A stretch of 64,000 nucleotides of DNA from Hyphomicrobiales bacterium (GCA_017305535.1 JAFKKN010000004.1:372001-436000), one strand, 5' to 3'; numbered from the stretch's first letter, positions 40,911 to 49,784 are shown. Translations and numbers: made by a program. Notes: generated by a model not told the origin, from the letters alone.

Positions 40911-41312
40911 ATGAAACTCACCCTCGTCGTCGCCTGCGCGCTGATCGATGCCGACAACCGCGTGCTGATCGCGCAGCGCCCGGAGGGCAAGCAACTCGCC
41001 GGCCTGTGGGAGTTTCCCGGCGGCAAGCTGGAGCCGGGCGAACGGCCCGAACCTGCTTTGATCCGCGAATTGCGGGAGGAACTCGGCATCGAGGTCAAGG
41101 AAGCCTGCCTGGCGCCGCTGACCTTCGCCAGCCACGGCTACGAGACGTTCCACCTCCTGATGCCGCTCTACATCTGCCGGCGCTGGGAAGGCACTGTAAG
41201 CTCGAAGGAAGGACAGGCGCTGGCCTGGGTCCGCGCCAACAAACTGCGCGACTACCCGATGCCGCCCGCAGATGTTCCGCTGATCCCACCGCTGATCGAT
41301 TTGCTGATGTAG
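40911..41312 (+). CDS. mutT: 8-oxo-dGTP diphosphatase MutT
   Basis: This 133-aa Nudix hydrolase begins with KLTLVVACALIDADNRVLIAQ and has the complete Nudix box GGKLEPGERPEPALIRELRE ... ELGI with catalytic Glu residues. It has the MutT length and the WEFPGGK and ALAWV segments, so it should clean 8-oxo-dGTP from the nucleotide pool. ATG 40911 has GAGG upstream; a start 29 codons upstream lies in repeat B. Confidence 0.93.
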   Translation: MKLTLVVACALIDADNRVLIAQRPEGKQLAGLWEFPGGKLEPGERPEPALIRELREELGIEVKEACLAPLTFASHGYETFHLLMPLYICRRWEGTVSSKEGQALAWVRANKLRDYPMPPADVPLIPPLIDLLM

Positions 41313-41328
41313 CGCGACGACCTCTTAG

Positions 41329-41363
41329 TCGTCATGGCCGGGACAAGCCCGGGCATGACGACG
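41329..41363. repeat. Dispersed repeat, family A, short solo arm
   Basis: AGTCGTCATGGCCGGGACAA followed by GCCCGGGCATGACGACG: an isolated hairpin of the family, without the inner ACGT arms. It separates the convergent mutT and methyltransferase genes and could serve as a terminator. Confidence 0.8.
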
Positions 41364-41376
41364 ATTATATCTCGGC

Positions 41377-42231
41377 CTACTTCTTCTCGCCCGCCTTCTT
41401 CACCGCATCTTCAAGGCTGAACTTCGCCGAGCCCGGCCGCAACGGTTTCGGCTGGCTCGCATCCGGCGCCCAGCCGAGCAGCCAGACGATATCGAAGGTC
41501 GCGCGGATGCGGCCGTCAGGATCGGCGAAACGCTCGTTGTAGATTTGCGCCATGCGTAGCAATGTCGCGCGCCGCGACGGAATCTTGCGCCGCTCCACCA
41601 GCACGTTGGTTGCGCCCATGCGCCGCAAATCCCGCATCAGCGCGAAGGCGTTGTCGTAACGCACCGTCAGCCGCTCGAAATCGGTCACCGGCAGCGCGAA
41701 ACCGGCACGCTGCAACAGCCCGCCAGCGTCCCGCAGGTCGGCGAACGGCGAAACATGCGGCGATGCGCCGCCCTCCACCTCGGCTTCCGCCGCCGCGAAC
41801 GCCTGCCGCAACTCGGTCAACGTATCGCCGCCGACCATTGCGGCCAGCAGCAAGCCGTCCGGCTTCAGCGCACGCCGCACCTGCGCCAGCACGCCCGGCA
41901 AGTCATTGACGAATTGCAGCGCCAGCAACGACATCGCGAGATCGATCGATGCAGGCGCGAGCGGCAACGCGGCGCTGTCATCAGCCGTGATCTCCACCGG
42001 CCGCAGCGACACGCCCTGCTTCTCCAAGGCAACACGCAACGCATGGCCCGGCGTTGCCAGATCGATCCCCGACGTAAAACTGCGATTGACCGCCGCCAAC
42101 CGCTCCGCCGCATCGTCAGCCACGCGGTCGAGCAGGAAGGTCGCCGCGCCCAGCCGCGCGACACGATCCTGCCGCGCCCTCAGGAGGGCGCGATCGAACA
42201 GAACCGGCGTTTTGGATTTCTCGGACGACAT
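41377..42231 (-). CDS. SAM-dependent methyltransferase (NDUFAF5/BioC-like)
   Basis: This 284-aa protein has an N-terminal TPVLFDRALLRARQDRVARLG typical of the alphaproteobacterial relatives of mitochondrial NDUFAF5, a class I Rossmann fold (SIDLAMSLLALQFVNDLPGVL, ALKPDGLLLAAMVGGDTLTEL) and the DFERLTVRYDNAFALMRDLRRMGATN block. The human relative hydroxylates NDUFS7 of complex I; in bacteria the function is unproven. The glycine-rich SAM loop (TPGHAL?) is weak, as in this subgroup. It is divergent from comF. The ATG at 42231 begins MSSEKSKTPVLFDRA. Confidence 0.85.
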   Translation of the reverse strand: MSSEKSKTPVLFDRALLRARQDRVARLGAATFLLDRVADDAAERLAAVNRSFTSGIDLATPGHALRVALEKQGVSLRPVEITADDSAALPLAPASIDLAMSLLALQFVNDLPGVLAQVRRALKPDGLLLAAMVGGDTLTELRQAFAAAEAEVEGGASPHVSPFADLRDAGGLLQRAGFALPVTDFERLTVRYDNAFALMRDLRRMGATNVLVERRKIPSRRATLLRMAQIYNERFADPDGRIRATFDIVWLLGWAPDASQPKPLRPGSAKFSLEDAVKKAGEKK

Positions 42232-42307
42232 GCCGGCGTGTTACGCCCCTCACCCGCGAGTGGCAATCCGCCTTGAGACGCGAGACCGGCAAGGCTAGGC
42301 TCGCCCC

Positions 42308-43105
42308 ATGACGGCGGCGGATACCCCCTCATTGCGACCGAACGGCCGGCTCCGCGGCGCCTGGCGCGCCTGCCACGGTTTTGCCGCAAGACTCCCGCGC
42401 GCGGTTCTCGACGTCGCGCTGCCGACCTTGTGCGCCGCCTGCCGCGAACCGGTGGCCGGCGACGGTCTCTGCGCCACCTGCTGGGGGCAACTCTCCTTCA
42501 TCGAACCGCCTTACTGCCCACGCCTCGGCATCCCGTTTGTCTACGACCCCGGCCCGGACATCCTCTCGATGCAGGCGATCGCCGATCCGCCGGCATTCCA
42601 TCGCGCCCGCGCCGCCGTGCGTTACGACGACATCGCCAAGACGCTGGTGCACGCGCTGAAATATCAGGATCGCACCGATCTGGCGCCCACGATGGGCCGC
42701 TGGATGGCACGCGCCGGCGGCGAACTGCTCGCCGATGCCGACCTTCTGATCCCGGTGCCGCTGCATTGGCGCCGCGCCTGGAGCCGGCGCTACAATCAGT
42801 CCGGCGCGCTGGCGAAAATCATCGCGACGCATGGCCACGCCAAGATCGCCGGCGACGTGCTGCGCCGGGTGCGGCCGACGCAACAGCAGATCGGCCTTTC
42901 AAAAACCGAACGCGCCGCCAACGTGCAAGGCGCCTTTGCCGTTTCGCCGGATAAAGCCGCCGGCATACACGGCCGCCACGTCGTCCTGATCGACGACGTG
43001 CTGACCTCGGGCGCGACCGCCGATGCCTGCGCCCGCGCATTGCTGCGCGCCAAGGCCAGACAGGTCGACGTGCTGGTGTTTGCCCGGGTTGTGGACACCC
43101 CCTAA
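42308..43105 (+). CDS. ComF family phosphoribosyltransferase-like protein
   Basis: This 265-aa protein has the N-terminal double zinc ribbon (CAACREPVAGDGLCATCW with Cys pairs), a hydrophobic patch, and a phosphoribosyltransferase motif (VVLIDDVLTSGATADACARA). ComF is a competence-linked protein in other bacteria; here it heads the row comF, grxC, nitrilase, DUF1178. The ATG at 42308 lies 76 bp from the divergent methyltransferase gene. It is longer than typical ComF by about 20 N-terminal residues. Confidence 0.9.
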   Translation: MTAADTPSLRPNGRLRGAWRACHGFAARLPRAVLDVALPTLCAACREPVAGDGLCATCWGQLSFIEPPYCPRLGIPFVYDPGPDILSMQAIADPPAFHRARAAVRYDDIAKTLVHALKYQDRTDLAPTMGRWMARAGGELLADADLLIPVPLHWRRAWSRRYNQSGALAKIIATHGHAKIAGDVLRRVRPTQQQIGLSKTERAANVQGAFAVSPDKAAGIHGRHVVLIDDVLTSGATADACARALLRAKARQVDVLVFARVVDTP

Positions 43106-43147
43106 AGCCCCATATAATCCGCAACTTCATTCACGAAAGCAGGCCCG

Positions 43148-43429
43148 ATGACCGCTGCGGTTGAAATCTACACGCGCCCCGGCTGCGGCTATTGCAGCGC
43201 CGCGCTGGCGTTGCTGACGCGCAAGAACGTCGCCTTCACGCATTACGATGCGGGAACCGACCCGTCGGTGCGCGAGCAGATGTACGACCGCGTCGGCATG
43301 GGCGCGACGTTCCCGCAGATTTTCATCGACGGCGCGCATATCGGCGGCTGCGACGATCTCTATGCGCTCGACCGCGAACGCAAGCTCGACGCGCTTCTGG
43401 CCGGCGAAGGCGAAGGAGTGGCTTCATGA
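43148..43429 (+). CDS. grxC: Glutaredoxin 3
   Basis: This 93-aa protein has a CGYC active site in RPGCGYCSAALALL and the GSH-binding TFPQIFIDGAHIGGCDDLY. It reduces disulfides and glutathione mixed disulfides in the cytoplasm. It ends in ATGA overlapping the nitrilase start. The dithiol CxxC form fits the GrxC type. Confidence 0.96.
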   Translation: MTAAVEIYTRPGCGYCSAALALLTRKNVAFTHYDAGTDPSVREQMYDRVGMGATFPQIFIDGAHIGGCDDLYALDRERKLDALLAGEGEGVAS

Positions 43430-44304
43430 GCAAAGGCTCGCCGTTCGTCGCCGCCATGGTGCAGATGCGCACCGGCCTGTTGCCGGGGCCGAGCTTCGAG
43501 CAGGCGGCGGAACTGATCCGCGAGGCCGCGCTGCAAGGCGCCGACTACGTGCAGACGCCCGAAGTCAGCAACATGATGCAGGTGAACCGCGCCGCGCTGT
43601 TCGAGCATCTCGCCGATCAGAACGACGACGTTTCGCTTAAAGGCTATCGCGATCTGGCGCGCGAACTGAAAATCCATCTGCATATCGGCTCGCTGGCGCT
43701 GCGCGCGACGCCGGAGCGCGCGGTCAACCGCTCGTTCCTGCTCGGGCCGAATGGCGACATCCTCGCCAGCTACGACAAGATCCATATGTTCGATATCGAT
43801 CTCGGCAATGGCGAGAGCTATCGCGAATCCGCCAACTATCAGCCCGGCGACACCGCGGTGATCACCGATCTGCCGTGGGGTCGCCTCGGCATGACGATCT
43901 GCTACGACGTGCGCTTCCCCTCGCTCTATCGTGCGCTGGCGGAAGCCGGTGCGACATTCCTCTCGGTGCCTTCGGCCTTTACGAAGAAGACCGGCGAAGC
44001 GCATTGGCATACGCTGCTGCGTGCCCGCGCCATCGAGAACGGCTGCTTCGTATTTGCCGCCGCGCAGACCGGGCAACATGAAAACAAGCGCGAGACTTTT
44101 GGCCATTCGCTGATCGTCGACCCATGGGGCGTCGTGCTCGCCGACGGCGGCACCGAGACGGGCGTAGTGCTGGCAACGATCGATCCAGCCAAGGTCGAGA
44201 CCGCGCGCAGAAGCATTCCCTCTCTGCAACACGGCCGCCGCTTTAGCGTTCTCGATACCCAGGGTGCACCGGACCGCCTGCAAGTGGTGCGAGGCTCGGC
44301 ATGA
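43426..44304 (+). CDS. Carbon-nitrogen hydrolase (Nit1/Nit2-like)
   Basis: This 292-aa nitrilase-family enzyme has the catalytic triad E46 (VQTPEVSN), K118 (YDKIHMFD) and C159 (ICYDVRFP). The sequence fits the Nit branch that includes deaminated glutathione amidase (Nit1) and omega-amidase (Nit2). The overlap with the glutaredoxin gene by ATGA makes deaminated glutathione repair plausible, but Nit2-type substrates are equally possible. The true start is at 43426, coupled to grxC; a longer open frame upstream is an artefact. DUF1178 follows with an ATGA overlap as well. Confidence 0.92.
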   Translation: MSKGSPFVAAMVQMRTGLLPGPSFEQAAELIREAALQGADYVQTPEVSNMMQVNRAALFEHLADQNDDVSLKGYRDLARELKIHLHIGSLALRATPERAVNRSFLLGPNGDILASYDKIHMFDIDLGNGESYRESANYQPGDTAVITDLPWGRLGMTICYDVRFPSLYRALAEAGATFLSVPSAFTKKTGEAHWHTLLRARAIENGCFVFAAAQTGQHENKRETFGHSLIVDPWGVVLADGGTETGVVLATIDPAKVETARRSIPSLQHGRRFSVLDTQGAPDRLQVVRGSA

Positions 44305-44765
44305 TCAAATACGATCTGCGCTGCGAGCAGGGCCACGCTTTCGAAAGCTGGTTCCAGAGTTCGTCTGCCTACGATTCCCAGCGCAAGCGCAAGCTGATCG
44401 CCTGCCCCTCCTGCGGTTCGATGAAAATCGAAAAGGCGATCATGGCGCCGCGATTGTCCGGCACCAAGAAGCGCGGTCGCGTTGAGGCGCCCAGCGAAAC
44501 CACGTCAGCGGAAGCGCCGGCTCCTTCGCTGGTGATGACGCAGGAACTGGAATTGCGCGCAAAACTCAAGGAACTGCGCGACCATGTGGTGAAGAACGCC
44601 GACAATGTCGGCGAGCGTTTCCCCAACGAAGCGCGCAAGATGCATTACGGCGATATCGAGCATCGGCCGATCTATGGCGAGGCCTCGGCGGACGAAGCCA
44701 AATCGCTGATCGACGAAGGCATCGAGGTGATGCCGTTGCCGACATTGCCGGAAGATCGCAACTAA
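44301..44765 (+). CDS. DUF1178 family protein
   Basis: This 154-aa protein of unknown function starts with MIKYDLRCEQGHAFESWFQS and has a zinc-ribbon-like CPSCGS near residue 37, both typical of DUF1178. The rest is rich in charged residues (EYGDIEHRPIYGEAS-like end, PLPTLPEDRN). It overlaps the nitrilase stop by ATGA, so the four genes comF-grxC-nit-DUF1178 look like one transcription unit. Confidence 0.92.
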   Translation: MIKYDLRCEQGHAFESWFQSSSAYDSQRKRKLIACPSCGSMKIEKAIMAPRLSGTKKRGRVEAPSETTSAEAPAPSLVMTQELELRAKLKELRDHVVKNADNVGERFPNEARKMHYGDIEHRPIYGEASADEAKSLIDEGIEVMPLPTLPEDRN

Positions 44766-44776
44766 AGTCTTTTATT

Positions 44777-44827
44777 GGAGCATGATCTTGTCCGAAAATC
44801 GGTTGCCACTTTTCGGGATCATGCTTC
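44777..44827. repeat. Dispersed repeat, family F copy 2
   Basis: GGAGCATGATCTTGTCCGAA ... TTTTCGGGATCATGCTT. It is the reverse complement of the copy at 16805 with few changes. The reading frame of the next gene runs into it, so upstream codons are artefacts. Confidence 0.85.
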
Positions 44828-44831
44828 AGCG

Positions 44832-45272
44832 ATGAGCAACGGCGCCCTCTCAAGCTGGCAGTTCTGGGCGCTGCTCTCCGCGATGTTCGCCGCGCTGACG
44901 GCGATCTTTGCCAAGGTCGGCGTCGAGGATATCAATCCCGACCTCGCCACTTTCATCCGGACTATCATTGTTCTGATGAGCCTGGCGTTCATTCTGTACG
45001 CAACCGGTCAATTCAGTCATCCCGGCTCGATCTCGACGCGGAGCTGGATATTCCTGATCCTGTCGGGGCTCGGCACCGGCGCGTCGTGGCTGTGTTACTT
45101 CCGCGCGCTGAAACTCGGCCCGGCAACGCTGGTTGCGCCGATCGACAAGCTCAGCGTGGTGCTGGTCGCGCTATTCGGCGTGGCATTTCTCGGCGAGCGC
45201 CCGTCAGCGATCGGCTGGCTCGGCATTGCGTTGATCGCGGCCGGCGCCGTGCTGATCGCCGTCAAAGGCTGA
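44832..45272 (+). CDS. EamA family small (half-size) transporter
   Basis: This 146-aa protein contains one EamA unit of five predicted helices (SSWQFWALLSAMFAALTAIF, DLATFIRTIIVLMSLAFILY, SWIFLILSGLGTGASWLCYF, LVAPIDKLSVVLVALFGVAF, AIGWLGIALIAAGAVLIAVK). Full DMT transporters have two such units; this type would have to dimerise. It is convergent with a full-length DMT transporter 6 bp away. The ATG at 44832 starts MSNGALSSWQFWALLSAM. Substrate unknown. Confidence 0.88.
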   Translation: MSNGALSSWQFWALLSAMFAALTAIFAKVGVEDINPDLATFIRTIIVLMSLAFILYATGQFSHPGSISTRSWIFLILSGLGTGASWLCYFRALKLGPATLVAPIDKLSVVLVALFGVAFLGERPSAIGWLGIALIAAGAVLIAVKG

Positions 45273-45278
45273 ACGCGA

Positions 45279-46187
45279 TCACGCCGCGATCAATAACGCG
45301 ACGCCGATCACGATCAGCACGATGCCGCTCAGTTCGCGCAACGACAGCGGTTGCTTGAACGAATAATACGACACCGCCTGCGCGAACAGCACCTCGACCA
45401 GCGCCAGCGTGCGAACATTGGCGGCGGCGGTCAGCGCGAAAGCGAGAAACCAGAACTGCGAGGCGAACGCGCCGGTGAACCCGGCCGCCATCGACGGCCG
45501 CCACATCTTCAGAATGTCGGCCAGCACCTTTGGCGCGCGCGTCAGCAGATAGATCGTCAGCACCAGCGTCTGCACAAACAGCCCGAACACCAGCGTGTAA
45601 CTTGCCGCAGTTACGAACGATACGTCCGGCACCGCGATGATGGCGCCGCGAAAGCCGACGGCCGACAGCGCGAAACACGCCGCCGCGACCAGTCCCTGCA
45701 CCGTCGGCTTGAGGCTGCCGAAACTCTTGACGAAGCCCTTCGCGCCGGGCCGCAACGCGGTGATGACGACGCCGGCGGTGGCGATCAGGATCGCCACCAC
45801 TTTCAAGCCAGTGAGGTGATCGCTGAGAAACACAAAGCCGAAGATCGCGGTCTGGATCGCCTCGGTTTTCAGATAGGCGGTGGTGACGACGAAGGATTGA
45901 TCGTTCATCGCCGCCAGCATCAGGCCGGTCGCCGCGATTTGCGCCAGCGCGCCGAGCAGCAGCCACGGCCAGAACGTAGCCCCCGGCGACGGCAGCGAAT
46001 CGCCGGTGAAGATCAGCACGATCGCCAGAAACAGCACCGAGAACGGAAAGCCGAACAGGAAGCGGATATTGGTGGCGCCCCAGGTGCCGAGCGGCCCTGT
46101 CAGCGAACGCTGCATGGCATTGCGCGCCACCTGCCCGAGCGCGGCGACGATGGTGAACGGAACCCAGAGCGATGCGATGGTGAACAT
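45279..46187 (-). CDS. DMT (EamA) family transporter
   Basis: This 302-aa protein has ten hydrophobic segments in two EamA halves. The end (NVRTLALVEVLFAQAVSYYS, LSLRELSGIVLIVIGVALLIAA) fits the EamA second half; the start is MFTIASLWVPFTIVAALGQVARNAM. It should export or import small metabolites across the inner membrane; the substrate is unknown. The gene ends 6 bp from the small EamA gene and the two converge. Confidence 0.9.
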   Translation of the reverse strand: MFTIASLWVPFTIVAALGQVARNAMQRSLTGPLGTWGATNIRFLFGFPFSVLFLAIVLIFTGDSLPSPGATFWPWLLLGALAQIAATGLMLAAMNDQSFVVTTAYLKTEAIQTAIFGFVFLSDHLTGLKVVAILIATAGVVITALRPGAKGFVKSFGSLKPTVQGLVAAACFALSAVGFRGAIIAVPDVSFVTAASYTLVFGLFVQTLVLTIYLLTRAPKVLADILKMWRPSMAAGFTGAFASQFWFLAFALTAAANVRTLALVEVLFAQAVSYYSFKQPLSLRELSGIVLIVIGVALLIAA

Positions 46188-46303
46188 AAGGGTGCGATCA
46201 GATCAAACGGAGATGGTACTTAGACGGCGCGGCAACCTGACCGCTATAGGCCATGCGGTCAACCGGCCCCGCCTCATGACTGGATTGCATCGCGCCTCGC
46301 GCT

Positions 46304-46433
46304 CCTCGTCGCCCCCGCGCAGGCGGGGACTCAGACTCCGCAGCGGCGGTGAGACGAAAAGCGCCGGTTGCTCGCGCCTGCGATCGCAATCGAGGTTAGG
46401 GGTTATGGGTCCCCGCCTGCGCGGGGACGACGA
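46304..46433. repeat. Family B repeat (paired arms)
   Basis: CTCGTCGCCCCCGCGCAGGC at the left and GGTCCCCGCCTGCGCGGGGA at the right. It lies between the DMT and ubiG genes. The whole gap (46188-46439) has nothing else. Confidence 0.85.
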
Positions 46434-46439
46434 GGAATC

Positions 46440-47201
46440 TCACTCCACGCTTTCCGCCACCACCATGTAGTTGACCTCCATGTCCGACGACGTGCTCCAG
46501 CGGTCGGCGAACGGGCTGTAGACCACGCCGGCCTGCTCGGTAATGCCGAGCCGGCTGTTCTCCAGATGGCGTGCGAGTTCGTCCGGCGTGACAAACTTCT
46601 CCCACTGATGGGTGCCGCGCGGCAGCCAGCGCAGCACATATTCCGCGCCGACGATCGCCAGCGCGAAGCTCTTCCAGGTGCGGTTGAGCGTCGACACCAC
46701 CATCAGACCGCCGGGCTTGAGCACGCTTGCGCAGCGGGCGAGGAACGCGCCGACGTCGACCACATGCTCGACCACCTCCATCGCCAGCACGATGTCAAAG
46801 CGCTCGCGCTGGTCCATCTCTTCCAGAGTGGTGCAGCGATAGTCGATCGAGACGTGGGACTTATCGGCGTGCAGCTTCGCCGCCGCGATGTTGCTTTCCG
46901 ACGGATCGACCCCGATCACCTGCGCGCCGAGCCGCGCCAAGGGTTCGCACAGCAACCCGGCGCCGCAACCGATATCGAGCACGCGCAGGCCTTCGAGGCA
47001 GGTCAGGCTGCGCACATTGCGATCGAACTTGCGGCAGGCGGCGTCGCGGATGAAGGCAAGCCGGAGCGGATTGATCTTATGCAGCGGCGCCATCTTGCCG
47101 CGCGGATCCCACCACTCGGCCGAGAGCTTCGAAAATTTCGCGATCTCGGCGGGATCGACGCTGGGGCTCGAAACGCCGGAAACGTCTGTTTGCATGGTCA
47201 T
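46440..47201 (-). CDS. ubiG: Bifunctional ubiquinone O-methyltransferase UbiG
   Basis: This 253-aa class I methyltransferase has DPAEIAKFSKLSAEWWDPRGKM and LHKINPLRLAFIRD at the N-terminus (specific to UbiG), the SAM motif VLDIGCGAGLLCEPLARLGA, and EVVEHVVDVGAFL. It performs both O-methylation steps of ubiquinone biosynthesis. Two ATGs (47201, 47195) are possible starts. It is next to the PH-domain gene, on the same strand and 20 bp downstream of it. Confidence 0.97.
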   Translation of the reverse strand: MTMQTDVSGVSSPSVDPAEIAKFSKLSAEWWDPRGKMAPLHKINPLRLAFIRDAACRKFDRNVRSLTCLEGLRVLDIGCGAGLLCEPLARLGAQVIGVDPSESNIAAAKLHADKSHVSIDYRCTTLEEMDQRERFDIVLAMEVVEHVVDVGAFLARCASVLKPGGLMVVSTLNRTWKSFALAIVGAEYVLRWLPRGTHQWEKFVTPDELARHLENSRLGITEQAGVVYSPFADRWSTSSDMEVNYMVVAESVE

Positions 47202-47221
47202 GATCGGCGCGCGCCTCCTGA

Positions 47222-47689
47222 TTATCGCGCGGTAATATGGTTGCGGAACGCCAGCGGCGAGGCGATTGTCTTGATCCTCTCAACGCCTTCGCCGACGCCG
47301 CGAATCGTCACGTCACCATAATTCAGAATCCGTCCCAGAATGCTCTGGTTGACGTCGACGCTTTCGACCTTGTCGAGGCTCATCTCGAAGGTGCGCCGCT
47401 TGATGAAGCCTTCCTTGTGCACCACCCGCAGGGTGGTGACATCGGTTTCGGTGGTCCAGCGCTTGAACCAGGCCCGGAACGACAGATAGAAGGCAATCAG
47501 CGCGGCGATCCCCGAGCCTGCCAGACAGAGCAATACGAGGGTGCCCTGCAGGATCATCTGCGACCCTAGCAGCAGGGCGATGGACACGATCCACCCGACC
47601 AGCCCCGGCAGGTAGAACACCCAGTGCAGGTTGGTCGAATACAGCAACTTTTCGCCCGGTTGCAGGATATCGTCGATATAGCGCCCCAT
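47222..47689 (-). CDS. Bacterial PH domain (DUF304-type) membrane protein
   Basis: This 155-aa protein has two hydrophobic helices (FYLPGLVGWIVSIALLLGSQ, LVLLCLAGSGIAALIAFYLS) and a PH-like beta domain (TTETDVTTLRVVHKEGFIKR, SLDKVESVDVNQSILGRIL, YGDVTIRG) of the bPH_2 type. It is probably membrane-associated; function unknown. The ATG at 47689 has GAGAGG just upstream; the longer open frame upstream overlaps lysC antisense and is rejected. ubiG follows. Confidence 0.92.
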   Translation of the reverse strand: MGRYIDDILQPGEKLLYSTNLHWVFYLPGLVGWIVSIALLLGSQMILQGTLVLLCLAGSGIAALIAFYLSFRAWFKRWTTETDVTTLRVVHKEGFIKRRTFEMSLDKVESVDVNQSILGRILNYGDVTIRGVGEGVERIKTIASPLAFRNHITAR

Positions 47690-47840
47690 CGGCCTCTCGC
47701 AATCGCCCTGTGACAGGCCGCCGCCGGCGCAAACCGGTTGCCTGCCTGTCGGCACGCCGGTATGTATACGCGCCTTTCGGCACCGCGGCACGTCCCGGCC
47801 GCACCTTATCTCGTTGTCCTCAAGGAACATACCATCCGCC

Positions 47841-49094
47841 ATGGGCCGGCTTGTCATGAAATTCGGCGGCACGTCCGTCGCCAACATCGAACGCATCCGC
47901 AACGTCGCGCGGCACGTCAAACGCGAGGTCGATGCCGGCCATGACGTGGCCGTGGTGGTGTCGGCGATGTCCGGAAAAACCAACGAACTGGTGGCATGGT
48001 GCCGTGAGGCCTCGCCGATGCACGACGCCCGCGAATACGACGCCGTGGTCGCCTCCGGCGAGCAGGTGACCTCGGGGCTCCTGGCCATCGCGTTGCAGGC
48101 GCTCGGCATTCAGGCCCGCTCCTGGCAGGGCTGGCAGATTCCGATCAAGACCTCGGACGCGCATGCCTCGGCCCGCATCCTCGACATCGATGGCAGCGAG
48201 ATCGTCAAGCGCTTCGCCGACCGCAAGGAAGTCGCGGTCATCGCCGGCTTCCAGGGCATCAACCCGCAGACCGGCCGTATCACCACGCTCGGCCGCGGCG
48301 GCTCGGATACGTCGGCGGTGGCCATTGCCGCCGCGATCAAGGCCGACCGCTGCGACATCTATACCGACGTCGATGGCGTCTACACCACTGATCCCCGGAT
48401 CGTGCCGAAGGCCCGCCGCCTCGACAAGATTGCGTTCGAGGACATGCTGGAACTGGCCTCGCAGGGTGCCAAGGTGCTGCAGGTGCGCTCGGTCGAACTC
48501 GGCATGGTTCACAACATGCCGATCTTCGTGCGCTCCAGCTTCGACGAGCCCGACGCGATCGATCCCCACGCCACACCGCCCGGAACGCTGATTTGCAGCG
48601 AGGAAGAAATGATGGAAAGCCACGTTGTCACCGGAATCGCCTTCTCGAAGGACGAGGCGCAGATTTCGGTCCGCCAGATCGAGGACAAGCCGGGCGTCGC
48701 CGCCGCGATTTTCGTGCCGCTGGCCGCCGCCAACGTCAATGTCGACATGATCGTTCAGAACGTCTCGGAGGACGGCAAGACCACCGACCTCACCTTCACC
48801 GTTCCGGCCGCCGATTTCGACCGCGCGAAAGAAACCATTTCGTCCGCCAAGGATCAGATCCGTTACGCCCGGCTCGACAGCGCCACCGACGTCGCCAAGG
48901 TCTCGGTGATCGGTTCGGGCATGCGCAGCCATGCCGGCATCGCCGCCAAGGCGTTCGCCGCGCTGGCGGAGCGGAACATCAACATCCGCGCCATCACCAC
49001 GTCGGAAATCAAGTTCTCGGTGTTGATCGACGCCGCCTATACCGAACTCGCGGTCCGCACACTGCATTCGCTGTACGGTCTCGATAAAGGCTAG
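47841..49094 (+). CDS. lysC: Aspartate kinase
   Basis: This 417-aa enzyme phosphorylates aspartate, the entry step to lysine, threonine and methionine. The kinase domain has KFGGTSVANIERI and TLGRGGSDTSAVAI, and the C-terminal half has the two ACT domains for feedback control (VSVIGSGMRSHAGIAAKAFA). The ATG at 47841 (MGRLVMKFGG) is chosen over a TTG 27 bp upstream. The lysC, ptsP, prfA, prmC order is common in Hyphomicrobiales. It is divergent from the PH-domain gene. Confidence 0.97.
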   Translation: MGRLVMKFGGTSVANIERIRNVARHVKREVDAGHDVAVVVSAMSGKTNELVAWCREASPMHDAREYDAVVASGEQVTSGLLAIALQALGIQARSWQGWQIPIKTSDAHASARILDIDGSEIVKRFADRKEVAVIAGFQGINPQTGRITTLGRGGSDTSAVAIAAAIKADRCDIYTDVDGVYTTDPRIVPKARRLDKIAFEDMLELASQGAKVLQVRSVELGMVHNMPIFVRSSFDEPDAIDPHATPPGTLICSEEEMMESHVVTGIAFSKDEAQISVRQIEDKPGVAAAIFVPLAAANVNVDMIVQNVSEDGKTTDLTFTVPAADFDRAKETISSAKDQIRYARLDSATDVAKVSVIGSGMRSHAGIAAKAFAALAERNINIRAITTSEIKFSVLIDAAYTELAVRTLHSLYGLDKG

Positions 49095-49121
49095 AACAGC
49101 CGGGGAAAAGCGGGGGCGGCC

Positions 49122-49784
49122 GTGAACGATTTCGCAAGCGCCGCCAACGCCTTCCTGCTGGTCTTCGCCGGCCTGTTCCCGATCGTCAATCCGATCGGCG
49201 GCGCGCCGATCTTCCTGCGCCTCACCTATCCGAGCCCGGCCGATCGTCCGGCGCTGGCGGCGGGGGTCGCCATCAACAGCTTCCTGCTGCTGCTCGGATC
49301 CCTGATTATCGGCTCCCACGTGCTGGAGTTTTTCGGCATCACGCTGCCCATCGTCCGCATCGCCGGCGGCAGCGTGGTGGCGGCGTTTGCCTGGAAGTTG
49401 CTGCATTCCAACGAGGAACTCGAGGATCAGCGCAGCGTCACCGACCACGCACCGGACGCCCGCCTCGACGCCTTCTATCCACTCACCATGCCGCTGACCG
49501 TGGGTCCCGGCTCGATCTCGGTCGCGATTACACTGGGCAGCCAGCGGCCGTCCGTCAGCGCCGGTGTCGGCGACTTCGCGCTGGTCGCCGGAGCCGCCGT
49601 GGCCGGACTGGCGGCCGTCGCGGCGACGATCTACGTGTGCTACCGGTTCGCCGGCAATCTGGTGGCTGCGCTGGGCCGACGTGGCACCAGCGTGGTGATG
49701 CGGCTGTCGGCCTTCATCCTGCTCTGCATCGGCATCCAGATCATCTGGAACGGCTATGTGGCGCTGACGACCCAGGCTGGTTGA
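49122..49784 (+). CDS. MarC family integral membrane protein
   Basis: This 220-aa protein has the MarC/UPF0056 pattern: six helices, NAFLLVFAGLFPIVNPIGGAP at the start and SAFILLCIGIQIIWNGYVAL at the end. It starts with GTG at 49122. The old link to multiple antibiotic resistance is not supported. It follows lysC by 27 bp and precedes ptsP by 262 bp. Function unknown. Confidence 0.92.
   Translation: MNDFASAANAFLLVFAGLFPIVNPIGGAPIFLRLTYPSPADRPALAAGVAINSFLLLLGSLIIGSHVLEFFGITLPIVRIAGGSVVAAFAWKLLHSNEELEDQRSVTDHAPDARLDAFYPLTMPLTVGPGSISVAITLGSQRPSVSAGVGDFALVAGAAVAGLAAVAATIYVCYRFAGNLVAALGRRGTSVVMRLSAFILLCIGIQIIWNGYVALTTQAG

Noticed and set aside
47690-48109. Long open frame upstream of the PH-domain gene.
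   Set aside because: It runs antisense through the start of lysC with low-quality composition. The ATG at 47689 with a good ribosome binding site is the real start.
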